Positions 30,403 to 39,202 of a stretch of DNA of 64,000 nucleotides are shown one piece after another. The DNA is taken from contig CAWBVI010000005.1 of assembly GCA_963792205.1 (NCBI GenBank), positions 526,441 to 590,440 of the forward strand, read 5' to 3'. Position 1 is the first letter of the stretch. Each line of letters opens with the position of its first letter. A program made the position numbers and the translations under genes. Under the pieces are notes generated by a model. It saw nothing but the letters and a program-made list of their open reading frames with translations. It was not told the DNA's origin and ran no database searches. Source of the stretch: DATDAH01 sp963792205. Its GTDB lineage: Bacteria; Actinomycetota; Acidimicrobiia; Acidimicrobiales; DATDAH01.

Positions 30403-30419
30403 TCCTCCCGATCGGATGA
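30403..30419 (-). promoter_or_regulatory. Degenerate 17-bp motif copy
   Basis: TCATCCGATCGGGAGGA on the minus strand, like the 28974 copy in its first ten bases but weaker in the right half. It lies 71 bp upstream of the 73-residue gene. Confidence 0.25.
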
Positions 30420-30491
30420 AAGGGACAGGACGCTCCGGAGGCGCAACAGTTTGTACCGACCGCGCCGGGAGCGTGACGCGGCAGCCCCAAT

Positions 30492-30508
30492 TCATCCCCT
30501 TTGCGTGA
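30492..30508 (+). promoter_or_regulatory. 17-bp motif, copy upstream of the LPG-synthase-like gene
   Basis: TCATCCCCTTTGCGTGA, a full match to the consensus, 167 bp upstream of the start at 30675. Confidence 0.5.
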
Positions 30509-30674
30509 TGCCGCCGCGAGGGCCAGAAGTTTGGATGCCAATGGAGGATCGCTGGTTCCCGCCGGTCGCGCGACCTGCGGACGGGGTCGCCATCCGGTGA
30601 CGGACGACGGCCGGCATGCCACGCCGAGCCATGATGCAGCCGAACCGACCGGTCCACAGCTGAGGGGCACGTCC

Positions 30675-33095
30675 ATGGCGCTCGAACCGGCAGCCGGGAG
30701 ACGACCGGCAACCGACGTGCGCGGCTTGGTCGCCCGGCCGAGCGGTTGGGGTCGCATCCGCCTTTACCGGGCTTCGGTCACCGCTGGGTACGGGCGCCGG
30801 CGGGTCGACACCATCACGCTGGCGTTCTACGCCCTCGGTCTGGCGGTGCTCGTCCCCGCCGCCCGCACGACCGATGGTGTCGAAGCGGCACTCGCGGAGG
30901 TCGTGGCGGCGCTCCCGACCGTGATCGCGCCGTTCGCCGCCCTGCCCTACGACCTGCTCGCGGTCTGGGCCGTCGGCATGGTCGCCATGGCCGGCATCCG
31001 CAGGCACTGGCGCCTGGTGCTCTCCCTGATCACCGTGATCCCGATCGCGGCGGTCGTGACCCTCGTCCTCAACGACGCCCTCGGCCTCGAAGGGGATGCT
31101 CGCGAGCTGGCGCTCGGCGCCCCGCTGGACGGCGTCCCCATCCAGCTCGTTCTCAGCCTCGGCGTGGCCGGCGTCGTCGCTCGGGAGCTGAGTCGTCCCT
31201 TCCGGACCACGACCCACAGGCTGGCGGTGGCCGCCGTGCTCGGGGCGCTCCTCCTCCCCGTGACCACGCCGTACCGGGTCCTGTGCGGGGTGGTGGCCGC
31301 CGGCCTGGTCGCCGGCCTGGTGCGGCTGGCCTTCGGCACCCCTGAGGCGTCGGTCTCGCCGAGCGACGTCCGGCTCGGTCTGGGTGACCTCGGCGTCGAG
31401 ACCGCGCCCGTGGACGAGTGGCCCGACGGAGCCCGTGAGGCCATCGGCGCCGACGGCACGCGGCTGCTGGTCCAGACGATGGGTCGGGACGAGCGTGACA
31501 GCCAGCTCACGGTCTCCGCGTGGCGGTTCCTCTGGTACCGCAACAGCGGAAGCAGCCTGCGGCTGTCACCGAGCCAGCAGTACGAGCACCAGGCGCTGCT
31601 CCTCCTCCTGGCCAAGGACCACGACGTACGCGTCACCCCGGTCGTCGCCGTCGGGACCAGCCGTCTCGGGGACGCCGTCCTGGCCACCCGCCTCGAAGGG
31701 GCCGAGCTCGCCACCTTCGAGGCCCAGGAGCTCGATGACGAGCTGCTCGACAAGCTCTGGGAAGAGCTGGCGGCACTGCACGCGGCCGGCATCGCCCACG
31801 GGGCCCTCGACCTGGGTGCGCTCCGCGTCGAGGACGACGGCACGATCCAGGTCGGGTCGTTCGAGCGGGCCGAGTCGCTCACGCGCCCCGGCCAGATCCA
31901 CGCCGACCGCGCCCAGTTGCTGGTGACGACGGCGGTGGCCGTCGGTCCCGAGCGGGCCATCGCCGCGGCCCAGCGTGCCCTCGCCGACGAGCCCGATGCC
32001 GCCAGCTCGCTGGTCGCCAACCTCCAACCGGCCGCGCTCGACGACGAGCTCCGTCGCGCCATCGGCGCCACCGACCTGTCCCTCGACGACCTGCGGGACG
32101 CGACGGCCGCGGCCGCCGGCATCGACGTCCCCGACCTGCAGAAGATCCAGCGCGTCAGCATCGGGTCGCTCGTCCGGCTCGGGCTGCTCGGGGCGGTCGC
32201 CTACACGTTGATCAGCCAGATCGCCGACATCGGCCTGGACACCATCATCGAGTCACTCCGAGCGGCCAGCCTCCCCATCCTCCTGACGGCGCTTGTGCTC
32301 GGTCAGACGCCCCGCGTGGCGCAGGCCGCGTCGCTCCAGACCGCGTCACCGGCCGCCGTCCCCCTGGTTCGCGTCACCAAGCTCGTGCTCGCGACCAGCT
32401 TCATCAACCTCGCGGTGCCGTCGACGGCCGCCCGGGTCGCTACGAGCATCCGGTTCTTCCAACGCTCGGGGGCCACGCCGGCCGGCGCCGTGTCGGCGGG
32501 TGCCCTCGACTCCGTGTCCGGCTTCATCGCCCAGATCACCCTCATCTTCACCTTCCTCCTGCTCGGGCTCGGCACCCTCGAATTCGGCGGTGGTCAGTCG
32601 TCGGTCGATGTCGACGAGGCGGCGGTCCAGGCGGTGGTGGTGATCCTCATCGCCGTGGTGGTCGTCGCGATCATCGCCTTCCTGACGGTCGCCCCCCTGC
32701 GGAACCGGGTGCGAAGCGTCGTCGATCAGCTCAGGGAGGCCCTCGCCGTCCTGCACTCACCGGCCGCGGTCGTTCGGTTGCTGGGCTTCAACCTGGCTGC
32801 GGAGCTCCTGTTCTCGCTCACCATCTGGACCGTCTTGCAGGCCTTCGGCCAGCAGGTCGATTTCGTGGACGTGATCATCATCAACGAGGCCGTGGCCCTC
32901 TTCGCCGGCCTCGTCCCGGTCCCCGGAGGCGTCGGCGTCACCGAAGCGGCCCTCGCCGCCGGTTTCGTCGCCGTCGGCGTGCCCGACGAGATCGCCTTCT
33001 CCGCCGCGCTGGCCTACCGGCTCTGCACCTTCTACCTGCCGCCCACCTGGGGCTACGTGGCCTTCAACTCACTCCAACGGGACGGCTACCTCTGA
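30675..33095 (+). CDS. LPG-synthase-type membrane protein with internal pseudokinase domain
   Basis: About 806 residues from ATG 30675 (AGGGG upstream; a longer GTG start at 30597 is possible). N-terminal membrane block of about six helices (TITLAFYALGLAVLVPAA to GVVAAGLVAGLVRLAF); a cytosolic kinase-like domain (~260-480) with LRLSPSQQYEHQALLLLLAK and AGIAHGALDLGALRVEDDGT, where HRD, the Asn and DFG are replaced (VGSFERA); then the eight-helix LPG_synthase_TM/UPF0104 domain (LGLLGAVAYTLISQI, FINLAVPSTAARVATSI, LVPVPGGVGVTEAALAAGF). The last domain is shared with lysyl-phosphatidylglycerol synthases and flippases, but no aminoacyl-transfer domain is present. Likely a lipid or polyprenyl-phosphate transport role (inference). 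Intact frame. Confidence 0.8.
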   Translation: MALEPAAGRRPATDVRGLVARPSGWGRIRLYRASVTAGYGRRRVDTITLAFYALGLAVLVPAARTTDGVEAALAEVVAALPTVIAPFAALPYDLLAVWAVGMVAMAGIRRHWRLVLSLITVIPIAAVVTLVLNDALGLEGDARELALGAPLDGVPIQLVLSLGVAGVVARELSRPFRTTTHRLAVAAVLGALLLPVTTPYRVLCGVVAAGLVAGLVRLAFGTPEASVSPSDVRLGLGDLGVETAPVDEWPDGAREAIGADGTRLLVQTMGRDERDSQLTVSAWRFLWYRNSGSSLRLSPSQQYEHQALLLLLAKDHDVRVTPVVAVGTSRLGDAVLATRLEGAELATFEAQELDDELLDKLWEELAALHAAGIAHGALDLGALRVEDDGTIQVGSFERAESLTRPGQIHADRAQLLVTTAVAVGPERAIAAAQRALADEPDAASSLVANLQPAALDDELRRAIGATDLSLDDLRDATAAAAGIDVPDLQKIQRVSIGSLVRLGLLGAVAYTLISQIADIGLDTIIESLRAASLPILLTALVLGQTPRVAQAASLQTASPAAVPLVRVTKLVLATSFINLAVPSTAARVATSIRFFQRSGATPAGAVSAGALDSVSGFIAQITLIFTFLLLGLGTLEFGGGQSSVDVDEAAVQAVVVILIAVVVVAIIAFLTVAPLRNRVRSVVDQLREALAVLHSPAAVVRLLGFNLAAELLFSLTIWTVLQAFGQQVDFVDVIIINEAVALFAGLVPVPGGVGVTEAALAAGFVAVGVPDEIAFSAALAYRLCTFYLPPTWGYVAFNSLQRDGYL

Positions 33096-33119
33096 CGCCG
33101 CCGGTGGAAGGCGGTGGGG

Positions 33120-34123
33120 CTACGCCAGGCAGTCGTCGAAGACGGTGCGGAGCGCCGCCTCGTCCATGCCGTCCTCGGCGCCGATGACCACGATCTGGGT
33201 GCCGGGGGCCCGAGCGTCCCATTCGGGTCCCACCTCGATGTCCACGCGCTTGCCGACGACCTGGAGGATGACCCGTCGGCCCGGCTCGTCCGCGGTGTGC
33301 ACGACGCCCTTGCAGCGGTACACGCTGGCCGGGAGCTGGCGGGCCGACTGCCGCACGGCTCGAGCGAGATGGACTCATCCGTCTCGTAGCTCCAGGTCCT
33401 GAACACCTGCGCGTGGTCCTGGTGGCCGCAGGCGACCGGATGATCGCTCGTCATCGTGCCGCTTGCCGCTGCGCTCGAGCTGGACGGGATCGAAGCGCCC
33501 GACCGACAACAGGATCTCCAGCGGCACGTTCCCGTTGGCCGCCTCGACGAACCGGTAGCGATGGAACCGGTCGTCGAGCCACGCCTTGATCTGCTCGATC
33601 TGCTCGCGGGCGACGAGGTCGACCTTGTTGAGGATGAGCATGTCGGCGAAGGCGACCTGGCGGAGCTTGAGCTCCATCAGCTCGGGCACCGCGAACACCT
33701 GCTCGGCGTCGATGACGCACATGATGCTGTCCAGCCGGATGCGGTCGCGCAGGTCGTCGTCCATGAAGGTGAGGGCGATGCTCGAGGGCTCGGCGACACC
33801 GCTCGCCTCGAGCATGATGTACTCGGGCTGCTCGGGACGCTCCATCACCTGGGTCACGGCGGTCACGAGGTCGTCGCGGACGTTGCAGCAGACGCAGCCG
33901 TTGGCGAGGCTGATGACGTCCCCGTCGCTCTCGAGGCCGACCACGAGGTCGGCGTCGATGTTGATCGAGCCGAAGTCGTTGACCAGCACCGCGATGCGCA
34001 GCCCGTGGTCGCCGGTGAGGATCCGGTTCAGCAGCGTCGTCTTGCCGGCGCCGAGGAAGCCCGTGAGCACGGTGAGGGGGACGGCGGGCCTCTCCGGTCT
34101 CTCCGTTCGGGCGACTCGGTGAC
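33120..34123 (-). CDS. CobW/COG0523-family GTPase, metal chaperone type (two frameshifts)
   Basis: About 330 residues. Walker A is TGFLGAGKTTLLNRI; the conserved metal site is SLANGCVCCNVRDDL (C-x-C-C); Walker B region EYIMLEASGVAEPSSIAL; the base motif is LILNKVDLVAREQIEQ. The C-terminal CobW_C domain continues after shifts near 33455 (FRTWSYETDESISLE) and 33360 (RCKGVVHTADEPGRRVILQV), ending at 33120. Such GTPases deliver Zn, Co or other metals to client enzymes. The start is unclear: no start codon or upstream stop separates it from the MBL gene before it, so an indel probably hides the junction. Neighbouring a metallo-hydrolase, it may supply that enzyme's metal (inference). Confidence 0.8.
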
Positions 34124-34129
34124 GCTGGC

Positions 34130-35507
34130 GTGACGCCGGGTCGGCGCCTGCTCGATGGCGTCGACGACGAGTTGGAGCACGTCCTCCTTGGCCGCGAGCT
34201 TCTCCTGCAGGTGGCGCAGCTTCGGGAGGGCGACCTCGCGCACGTCGATCGTGAAGCCCTCGGGGAAGTTCGGCATCGGCTCTCGGTAGAGGTCGGTCGG
34301 GTAGTAGTCCATCGGATCGATCTGCACGGTCGCGGACGGCCTGGATCCAGGACGTCGGCCACCGTGTGGCGCGGGGTCGGGAACGTCACCTGGAGGTTGG
34401 TCGGGCTCAGGTCGTACAGCTGCGCCGCCTCTCGCGGGGTCGGGCGGGCCATGTTGCCGGACTCGGGGATCACGGCCTTGCGGGTCCAGACGGAGTCCTG
34501 GTCGACGTTGACGACCACGACGTCGGGCGCCCGAACTGGAACAGCCCGTGGTAGTGGTGGCGGATCCCGGCGACGATCTCCGGGATGAGCTCCTCGTCGT
34601 AGGACAGGTGGGTGACCATGGCGAGGCGGGGCTGGATCTGCTCGAACATGTAACCCACGGCGTAGTGCACGCTGTGGGCCTGGTCGATGGTGTTGTTGAG
34701 CATCACCGGGGGCATGCCGAACTTGAGCGACTGGAGGTTGCCGGTGTCGGGCTGCACCTCGGTGACGAAGACGTCCACGCCCTGGGAGAGCTCGACGGAG
34801 AGCTCGTCGGGGCGGCCGTCGCCGGTCCAGACGAACGACAGCCCGTTCCAGTCGAGCCGGTAGGCCGAGGCGCCGTCCTTGGTGTGCGAGCGCCGCCAGT
34901 GGCGGATGGTGACGCCGTCCTCGTCGTAGCAGATGCCGTTGTCGTCGCGGTGGTCGAACTCGTTGACCACGACCTCGTAGCCGTCGCCGATCGGGCACGC
35001 GTTGAAGGAGTCGGTGTGCCAGTGGGTCATCATCTTCATGCCCTCGATCACGTGACCGATGCCGTCCTCGGGCGTGCGGCCCGATGGCCCGTGGACCCGC
35101 AGCGGCTTCCAGCGACCGACCCACGGGGTGAAGGCGTAGAGGTACGGCAGGTCGGCGTAGTGGTCGACGTGGAGGTGGGTGAAGAAGAGGTCGTTGACCG
35201 TCGGCAGCGGAACGGACATGGCGATGATGTTGCGCATGCAGCCAGAGCCGAAGTCGAAGAAGAAGCGCTTGCCGTTGCCGAGCTCGACCATGATGCAGGT
35301 GCCGGCCTGGGTCTTGGTGACCGGGATCGGCGTGCTGCCGATGAACGAGATGCGCATCTGGTTGCGTTCAGCTCCTCCCGTTCCGGGTAGTACAGGTTGT
35401 TGCTGGCGAGGTCGGGGGTCGGCCGGTAGTACGGCGGAAGGTGATGCCGCCGCTCGGCACGCCGCCGTACGGGTTGCCGGTCCGAGTCGCGTTGACGTGT
35501 CAGTCAT
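34130..35507 (-). CDS. MBL-fold metallo-hydrolase (multiple frameshifts)
   Basis: About 450 residues. The zinc motif is FFTHLHVDHYADLPYLYAF (HxHxDH); further ligands lie in MTHWHTDSF, WTGDGRPD and MVTHLSYDEE. N-terminal phrases GNPYGGVPSGGITF and PPYYRPTPDLASNNLYYPER lie in different frames and are followed by MRISFIGSTPIPVTKTQAGT. The ATG at 35505-35507 starts it. The C-terminal region MDYYPTDLYREPMPNFPEGF and LVVDAIEQA is also shifted. At least five indels are needed. It resembles the group that includes the guanitoxin-pathway hydrolase GntH, but the substrate cannot be inferred. A 17-bp motif copy lies 57 bp upstream. Confidence 0.75.
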
Positions 35508-35563
35508 GGTCGCTCTCGCTCTCGTCGTTTCGAGAAGCGTGAGCCGACGGTCTGATCCGGGCA

Positions 35564-35580
35564 TCACCCCGTTTGCGTGA
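35564..35580. promoter_or_regulatory. 17-bp motif, copy between MBL and LuxR-remnant genes
   Basis: TCACCCCGTTTGCGTGA, 14 of 15 fixed positions and here a dyad (TCAC-N9-GTGA). It is 57 bp from the MBL start and 48 bp from the LuxR-remnant start. Confidence 0.5.
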
Positions 35581-35627
35581 ATCGGGTACTTCCTGCACGC
35601 CAGCGGCGATGTCCTTAGGCTCCGGTG

Positions 35628-36339
35628 GTGACCGACGGCCTGGCACCGCCCCAAGACGTCGGGCGGTCGCTGCACGACGCGAAGGTCACGGCGCCACCAC
35701 CCCGGCTCGGCGCGATCAGTCGCCGTCCGCTCATCGACACCGCTCGCGAGTGAGCTGCCGAGTCGTCGGCGCCACCGCCCCCGTGGGTGACGGCAAGTCC
35801 ACCCGGCTCGCCGAGTGGGCGGCGGCCGAGGACCGTCCCGTCGCCTGGGTGTCGCTCGACCGCTTCGACGACCACCCCTCAGCGTTGTTGTCCGTGCTGG
35901 CATCGTCCTACGGACGGAATCGGCCGACGACACCGATCTCGTGTCGGAGGTGCAGTGTCGGCGTTTCGGCGTTGGGCCGAGCCGCTCCCCGGCTCGCTTC
36001 GGCGTTCGTGGCGAGCCCGACACCTTCGGCTCGATGGTGGACGATCTCCACGAACTCCGGACTCCCGCCTGTCACGACGCCCTCGGCGTGGTGATCTCGG
36101 CCATCCCTCCGGGCTCCCAGCTGGTGGCCGCCAGCCGCTCCGCGGAACCGCACCTCGCGCGGTTGCGGGCGGCCGGCGATGCGTTCGAGCTCGGTCCCGA
36201 ACACCTGGCCCTCGACGCCGCCGCGGACAACACATCTTCTCGGAGGCCAGGTGCCCCTCTACGCCGAGCTGGCGGACGTAGCGCGTCGCGCAGCGAGGCC
36301 GTGCGCCACGCCACCACGATCGGGCTGCTCGGCGCGTAG
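35628..36339 (+). pseudogene. Truncated LuxR/MalT-type regulator
   Basis: GTG 35628 begins MTDGLAPPQDVGRSLHD and reaches a TGA after 42 codons; resumed in other frames are VGDGKSTRLAEWAAAEDRPV (P-loop region), AWVSLDRFDDHPSALLSVLA, FGSMVDDLHELRTPACHDAL and VVISAIPPGSQLVAASRS. This is the N-terminal ATPase half of a large LuxR/MalT regulator. The gene then ends near 36339: the winged domain, helical repeats and LuxR helix-turn-helix are all missing. The intact version of such proteins is 850-950 residues. Several frameshifts plus a large deletion make this a true pseudogene. Confidence 0.7.
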
Positions 36340-36357
36340 CAGCGGCCTATCAGGCGG

Positions 36358-36687
36358 TCAGCGTTCGAACACCTCGTCGGCGTCGTAGCCGAGGGCCATG
36401 GCCAGGTTGGGTGCCACGGCCACGACACAGGGCAGGCCGACCATGGGCACGAGGCTGACCATGACCGCCACGATCTCCGGGGCGCTGGCGCCGGCGTTCA
36501 CCGCCGCGTCGGCGTGCGTTCCGTATGAGGGCAGCTCGCCCCCGACCGCGATCAACGCCGCCAGGCGGACGAGGGCCAGCGTCTTGGGATCGAGCTCTTC
36601 GGACGCCCAGCCCGAGACCCCCACGAGGTCGGCGCTGAGGCGAACGTCGTTCAGCGCCAGCAGGCGCAGCCATTCCGTGTGGTCCAC
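36358..36687 (-). CDS. Carboxymuconolactone-decarboxylase-family (AhpD-like) protein
   Basis: 109 residues from GTG 36687 (AAGGGA upstream); a GTG at 36714 would add nine. All-helical CMD domain: KTLALVRLAALIAVGGELPS, YGTHADAAVNAGASAPEIVA, VSLVPMVGLPCVVAVAPNLA. The CxxC redox pair of AhpD is absent, so peroxidase partner activity is unlikely; the fold is shared with small decarboxylases and uncharacterised proteins. Confidence 0.75.
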   Translation of the reverse strand: MDHTEWLRLLALNDVRLSADLVGVSGWASEELDPKTLALVRLAALIAVGGELPSYGTHADAAVNAGASAPEIVAVMVSLVPMVGLPCVVAVAPNLAMALGYDADEVFER

Positions 36688-36819
36688 GAGGTCATTCCCT
36701 TGTGCGCAGAGCACCGTCTCCAGATGAGCATCCGGCAGGCGCCAGCTTCCGTCGTCATCCAGAATGCGTGATCGTGGCCGAGGAGGCCGATAGCCGAGTT
36801 CAAGGACATCCCGGCCGTT

Positions 36820-36836
36820 TCGTCTTGTTTGCGTGA
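36820..36836 (+). promoter_or_regulatory. 17-bp motif, copy upstream of the antiporter gene
   Basis: TCGTCTTGTTTGCGTGA, 13 of 15 fixed positions; 58 bp upstream of the start at 36894. Confidence 0.5.
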
Positions 36837-36893
36837 TGGCCCGGGGACTACGAGGTGGTCAGATCCGTACGGATCGACCAGGGAGGAACCATC

Positions 36894-38177
36894 GTGAGTG
36901 TCGAGGCCCTGATCGCCCTGTCGGCGCTCCTCTTCGTGTGGTCAGTGATCTCCGGCAAGCTCGAGCGGCTCGACGTGACCGGCCCGATCGTGTTCGTCGC
37001 CGCGGGCCTCGTGCTGTGCCGCGGGCCGTGGGCCGTCGTCGAGATCGAGATCGAGTCGCACTCGGTGCATGCGCTGGCCGAGATCACGCTGGCCCTGCTG
37101 CTGTTCGCCGATGCCGCCCGCGTGAACCCGAAGGACCTGCGGCACAGCGCCGGGCTCCCGACTCGCCTGCTGGCCATCGGCCTGCCGCTGACCTTCGCCC
37201 TGGGGGCCGGGCTCGCCGCCGCGCTCCTGACCGATCTCCCCTGGGAGATGGCCGCCCTGCTGGGGGCCGTCCTGGCCCCCACCGATGCGGCGTTGAGCGC
37301 CGGCGTGGTGTCCGACGAGTCACTGCCGCAGTCCATCCGGCGGTCGTTGAACGTGGAGAGCGGCCTCAACGACGGGATCGCCACCCCCGCCGTCACCGCC
37401 TTCATCGCCGCCGCCGCGACCGTGATCGGGGTGGGCGACATCGAGGACACCGCCTCCGATTCAGGGACCAGCGCCCTGGGCGCTCTGCTCGGGGGAGTCG
37501 CCATCGGCGTGCTCGTCGGGTACCTCGGCGGTCTCGCGGTCACTCGGGCCCGGGCCGCCGGTTGGATCGCACCGGGTGGACGGCGCATCGCGGTCTTGAC
37601 CCTCGCCGGCCTCGCCTTCTTCGTCGCCGAGGTGGCCCACGTGAACTACTTCGTGGCCGCGTTCGTCGCCGGCTTCGCCTTCCGGGCCGCGACCGGCCAA
37701 GACGACGAAGAGGCCACCGAGCTCCCCGAGCTGATCGGGCGGGTCCTGGCCCTGGTCGTCTGGTTCGTGTTCGGGGCGGGGCTCCTGGTCCAGGGGCTCG
37801 AGCTCGTGGACTGGCGCATCGCCGTCTACGCCGCGCTCAGCCTCACCGTCGTGCGCATGGTCCCGGTGGCCATCAGCATGATCGGCGCCGGGTTCAGCCG
37901 CCCGGCGACGCTCTTCATCGGCTGGTTCGGCCCCCGTGGCCTCGCCTCGGTGGTGTTCGGCCTGCTGATCGTGGAGGAGCTGCCCCCGGACGACCCGCGG
38001 GTGCAGACGGTGCTGGCCACCATCGTGTTGACCGTGCTGCTCAGCGTGGTGGCCCACGGCGTCAGCGGCCGACCGTTGAGCGCGTGGCTGCGACGCCAAG
38101 AACCCGTCGTCGACAGCGCCGGCGGAGAGGACGCCCCGATCCGGCCAAGCAGGACGTTCGGCCCCCACGGCGCCTGA
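36894..38177 (+). CDS. Cation:proton antiporter, CPA1/NhaP type
   Basis: 427 residues. GTG 36894 follows a strong GGAGGA (36882-36887). About 12 helices. Family marks: LLGAVLAPTDAALSAGVV (the A-P-T-D pore motif), RRSLNVESGLNDGIATPAV (ESGLND, the ion-binding Asp), and FIGWFGPRGLASVVFGLLIV near the end. Exports Na+ or K+ in exchange for protons. The cytosolic tail is short. Intact frame. Confidence 0.9.
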   Translation: MSVEALIALSALLFVWSVISGKLERLDVTGPIVFVAAGLVLCRGPWAVVEIEIESHSVHALAEITLALLLFADAARVNPKDLRHSAGLPTRLLAIGLPLTFALGAGLAAALLTDLPWEMAALLGAVLAPTDAALSAGVVSDESLPQSIRRSLNVESGLNDGIATPAVTAFIAAAATVIGVGDIEDTASDSGTSALGALLGGVAIGVLVGYLGGLAVTRARAAGWIAPGGRRIAVLTLAGLAFFVAEVAHVNYFVAAFVAGFAFRAATGQDDEEATELPELIGRVLALVVWFVFGAGLLVQGLELVDWRIAVYAALSLTVVRMVPVAISMIGAGFSRPATLFIGWFGPRGLASVVFGLLIVEELPPDDPRVQTVLATIVLTVLLSVVAHGVSGRPLSAWLRRQEPVVDSAGGEDAPIRPSRTFGPHGA

Positions 38178-38363
38178 AATCGCCTCGATCTGCCGACGGG
38201 CGGCTGGTCGCGCCATTGAGGATTGTGGTCGGACGTCCTCATTTGAGGTTGTTCGTCCGCCATCATTCACTCGATTTGGATGATTCCCCCGGATCGCAAT
38301 GGCGTGATGCTGCGTTCACCAGGACAGATGTCCTCGATGCCGAACGGCAGAAGAAGCGCAATC

Positions 38364-38545
38364 ATGAGCATCATCGGTTGGATCATCGTGGTGACGATCT
38401 GGATCGCCATCGCCTTCTGGCCGGGCGAGTCGCCGCACGCAAGGGGCACAGCTTCGCCGGCTACTTCCTCCTCAGCCTCTTGTTCTTCCCGCTCTCGCTC
38501 ATCATGGCCTACGTCGTCGAGGATCGATCCCTCGCACCGGCGTGA
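38364..38545 (+). CDS. Small two-helix membrane protein (one frameshift)
   Basis: About 60 residues. ATG 38364. MSIIGWIIVVTIWIAIAFWP is the first helix; after one missing or extra base near 38427 it continues ARKGHSFAGYFLLSLLFF and LSLIMAYVVEDRS. The K-G-x-S-F-x-G-[YF]-F-L-L-S-L-x-F phrase is common in small bacterial membrane proteins of the superinfection-immunity-like type; role unknown. A weak copy of the 17-bp motif (38291-38307) lies 57 bp upstream. Confidence 0.55.
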
Positions 38546-38574
38546 CGGCCCACCGCTGCCGCGGGGATGCCGTT

Positions 38575-38591
38575 TCATCCGTTCTGCGTGA
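38575..38591 (+). promoter_or_regulatory. 17-bp motif, copy upstream of the DUF7144-type gene
   Basis: TCATCCGTTCTGCGTGA, 14 of 15 fixed positions; 79 bp upstream of the start at 38670. Confidence 0.5.
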
Positions 38592-38669
38592 CGACCCGAC
38601 GGCTGCCCTCTCGTACGGTGTCGTCAAGAGCGCAGGCCAGGGGGGTCCGCGCCAGGAGGAGTGATTCTG

Positions 38670-39071
38670 ATGGCAGACAACGAGATCAGCGGCGCGGCGA
38701 TCGGGTGGTCGGCGTTCGCCGCGTTCATGCTGATGATGATCGGCATCTTCCAAGGCTTGGCCGGCATCGCCGCCATTGCCAATGACGAGCAGTTCGTCGT
38801 CGGCGAGGATGCGGTCCTCAAGCTCGACGTGACCCAGTGGGGTTGGATCCACCTGATCGTCGGCATCGTCGTGTTCCTCTGCGGCCTGGGGATCTTCTCC
38901 GGGAACGTGGTGGCCCGGACCGTCGGCGTACTCGTCGCGCTGGGCAGCGCGATCACCAACTTCGTGTGGCTGCCCATCCAGCCGGTCTGGAGCTCGATCA
39001 TGATCGCCATCTGTGTGGCCGTCATCTGGGCCCTGACCGCTCACGGGCGGGACATCGCCGCCGAAGGCTGA
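38670..39071 (+). CDS. Four-helix membrane protein, DUF7144 type
   Basis: 133 residues. ATG 38670 follows AGGAGG. Helices: GWSAFAAFMLMMIGIFQGLA, WGWIHLIVGIVVFLCGLGIF, VVARTVGVLVALGSAITNFV, IMIAICVAVIWALTAHG. The loop QFVVGEDAVLKLDVTQWGW between helices 1 and 2 is typical of this actinobacterial family (single-copy 4-TM proteins, function unknown). Confidence 0.75.
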   Translation: MADNEISGAAIGWSAFAAFMLMMIGIFQGLAGIAAIANDEQFVVGEDAVLKLDVTQWGWIHLIVGIVVFLCGLGIFSGNVVARTVGVLVALGSAITNFVWLPIQPVWSSIMIAICVAVIWALTAHGRDIAAEG

Positions 39072-39202
39072 GTCTCGCGATCGCGCCGGCGGCGTGGCCT
39101 CCCGGGCCGCGCCGCCGGTGTCGCGCCCGGCCACACGATGACCTGGGCTCGATCCTCCGCCTCTGACCGGAGGATCGGGTGTCAGAACGGCGAGGCTGTG
39201 GT

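Noticed and set aside
38218..38290. Direct TTGAGG repeats and a GAGGA/TCCTC dyad as an operator
   Set aside because: Arms of only five bases and no second copy elsewhere; too weak to call.
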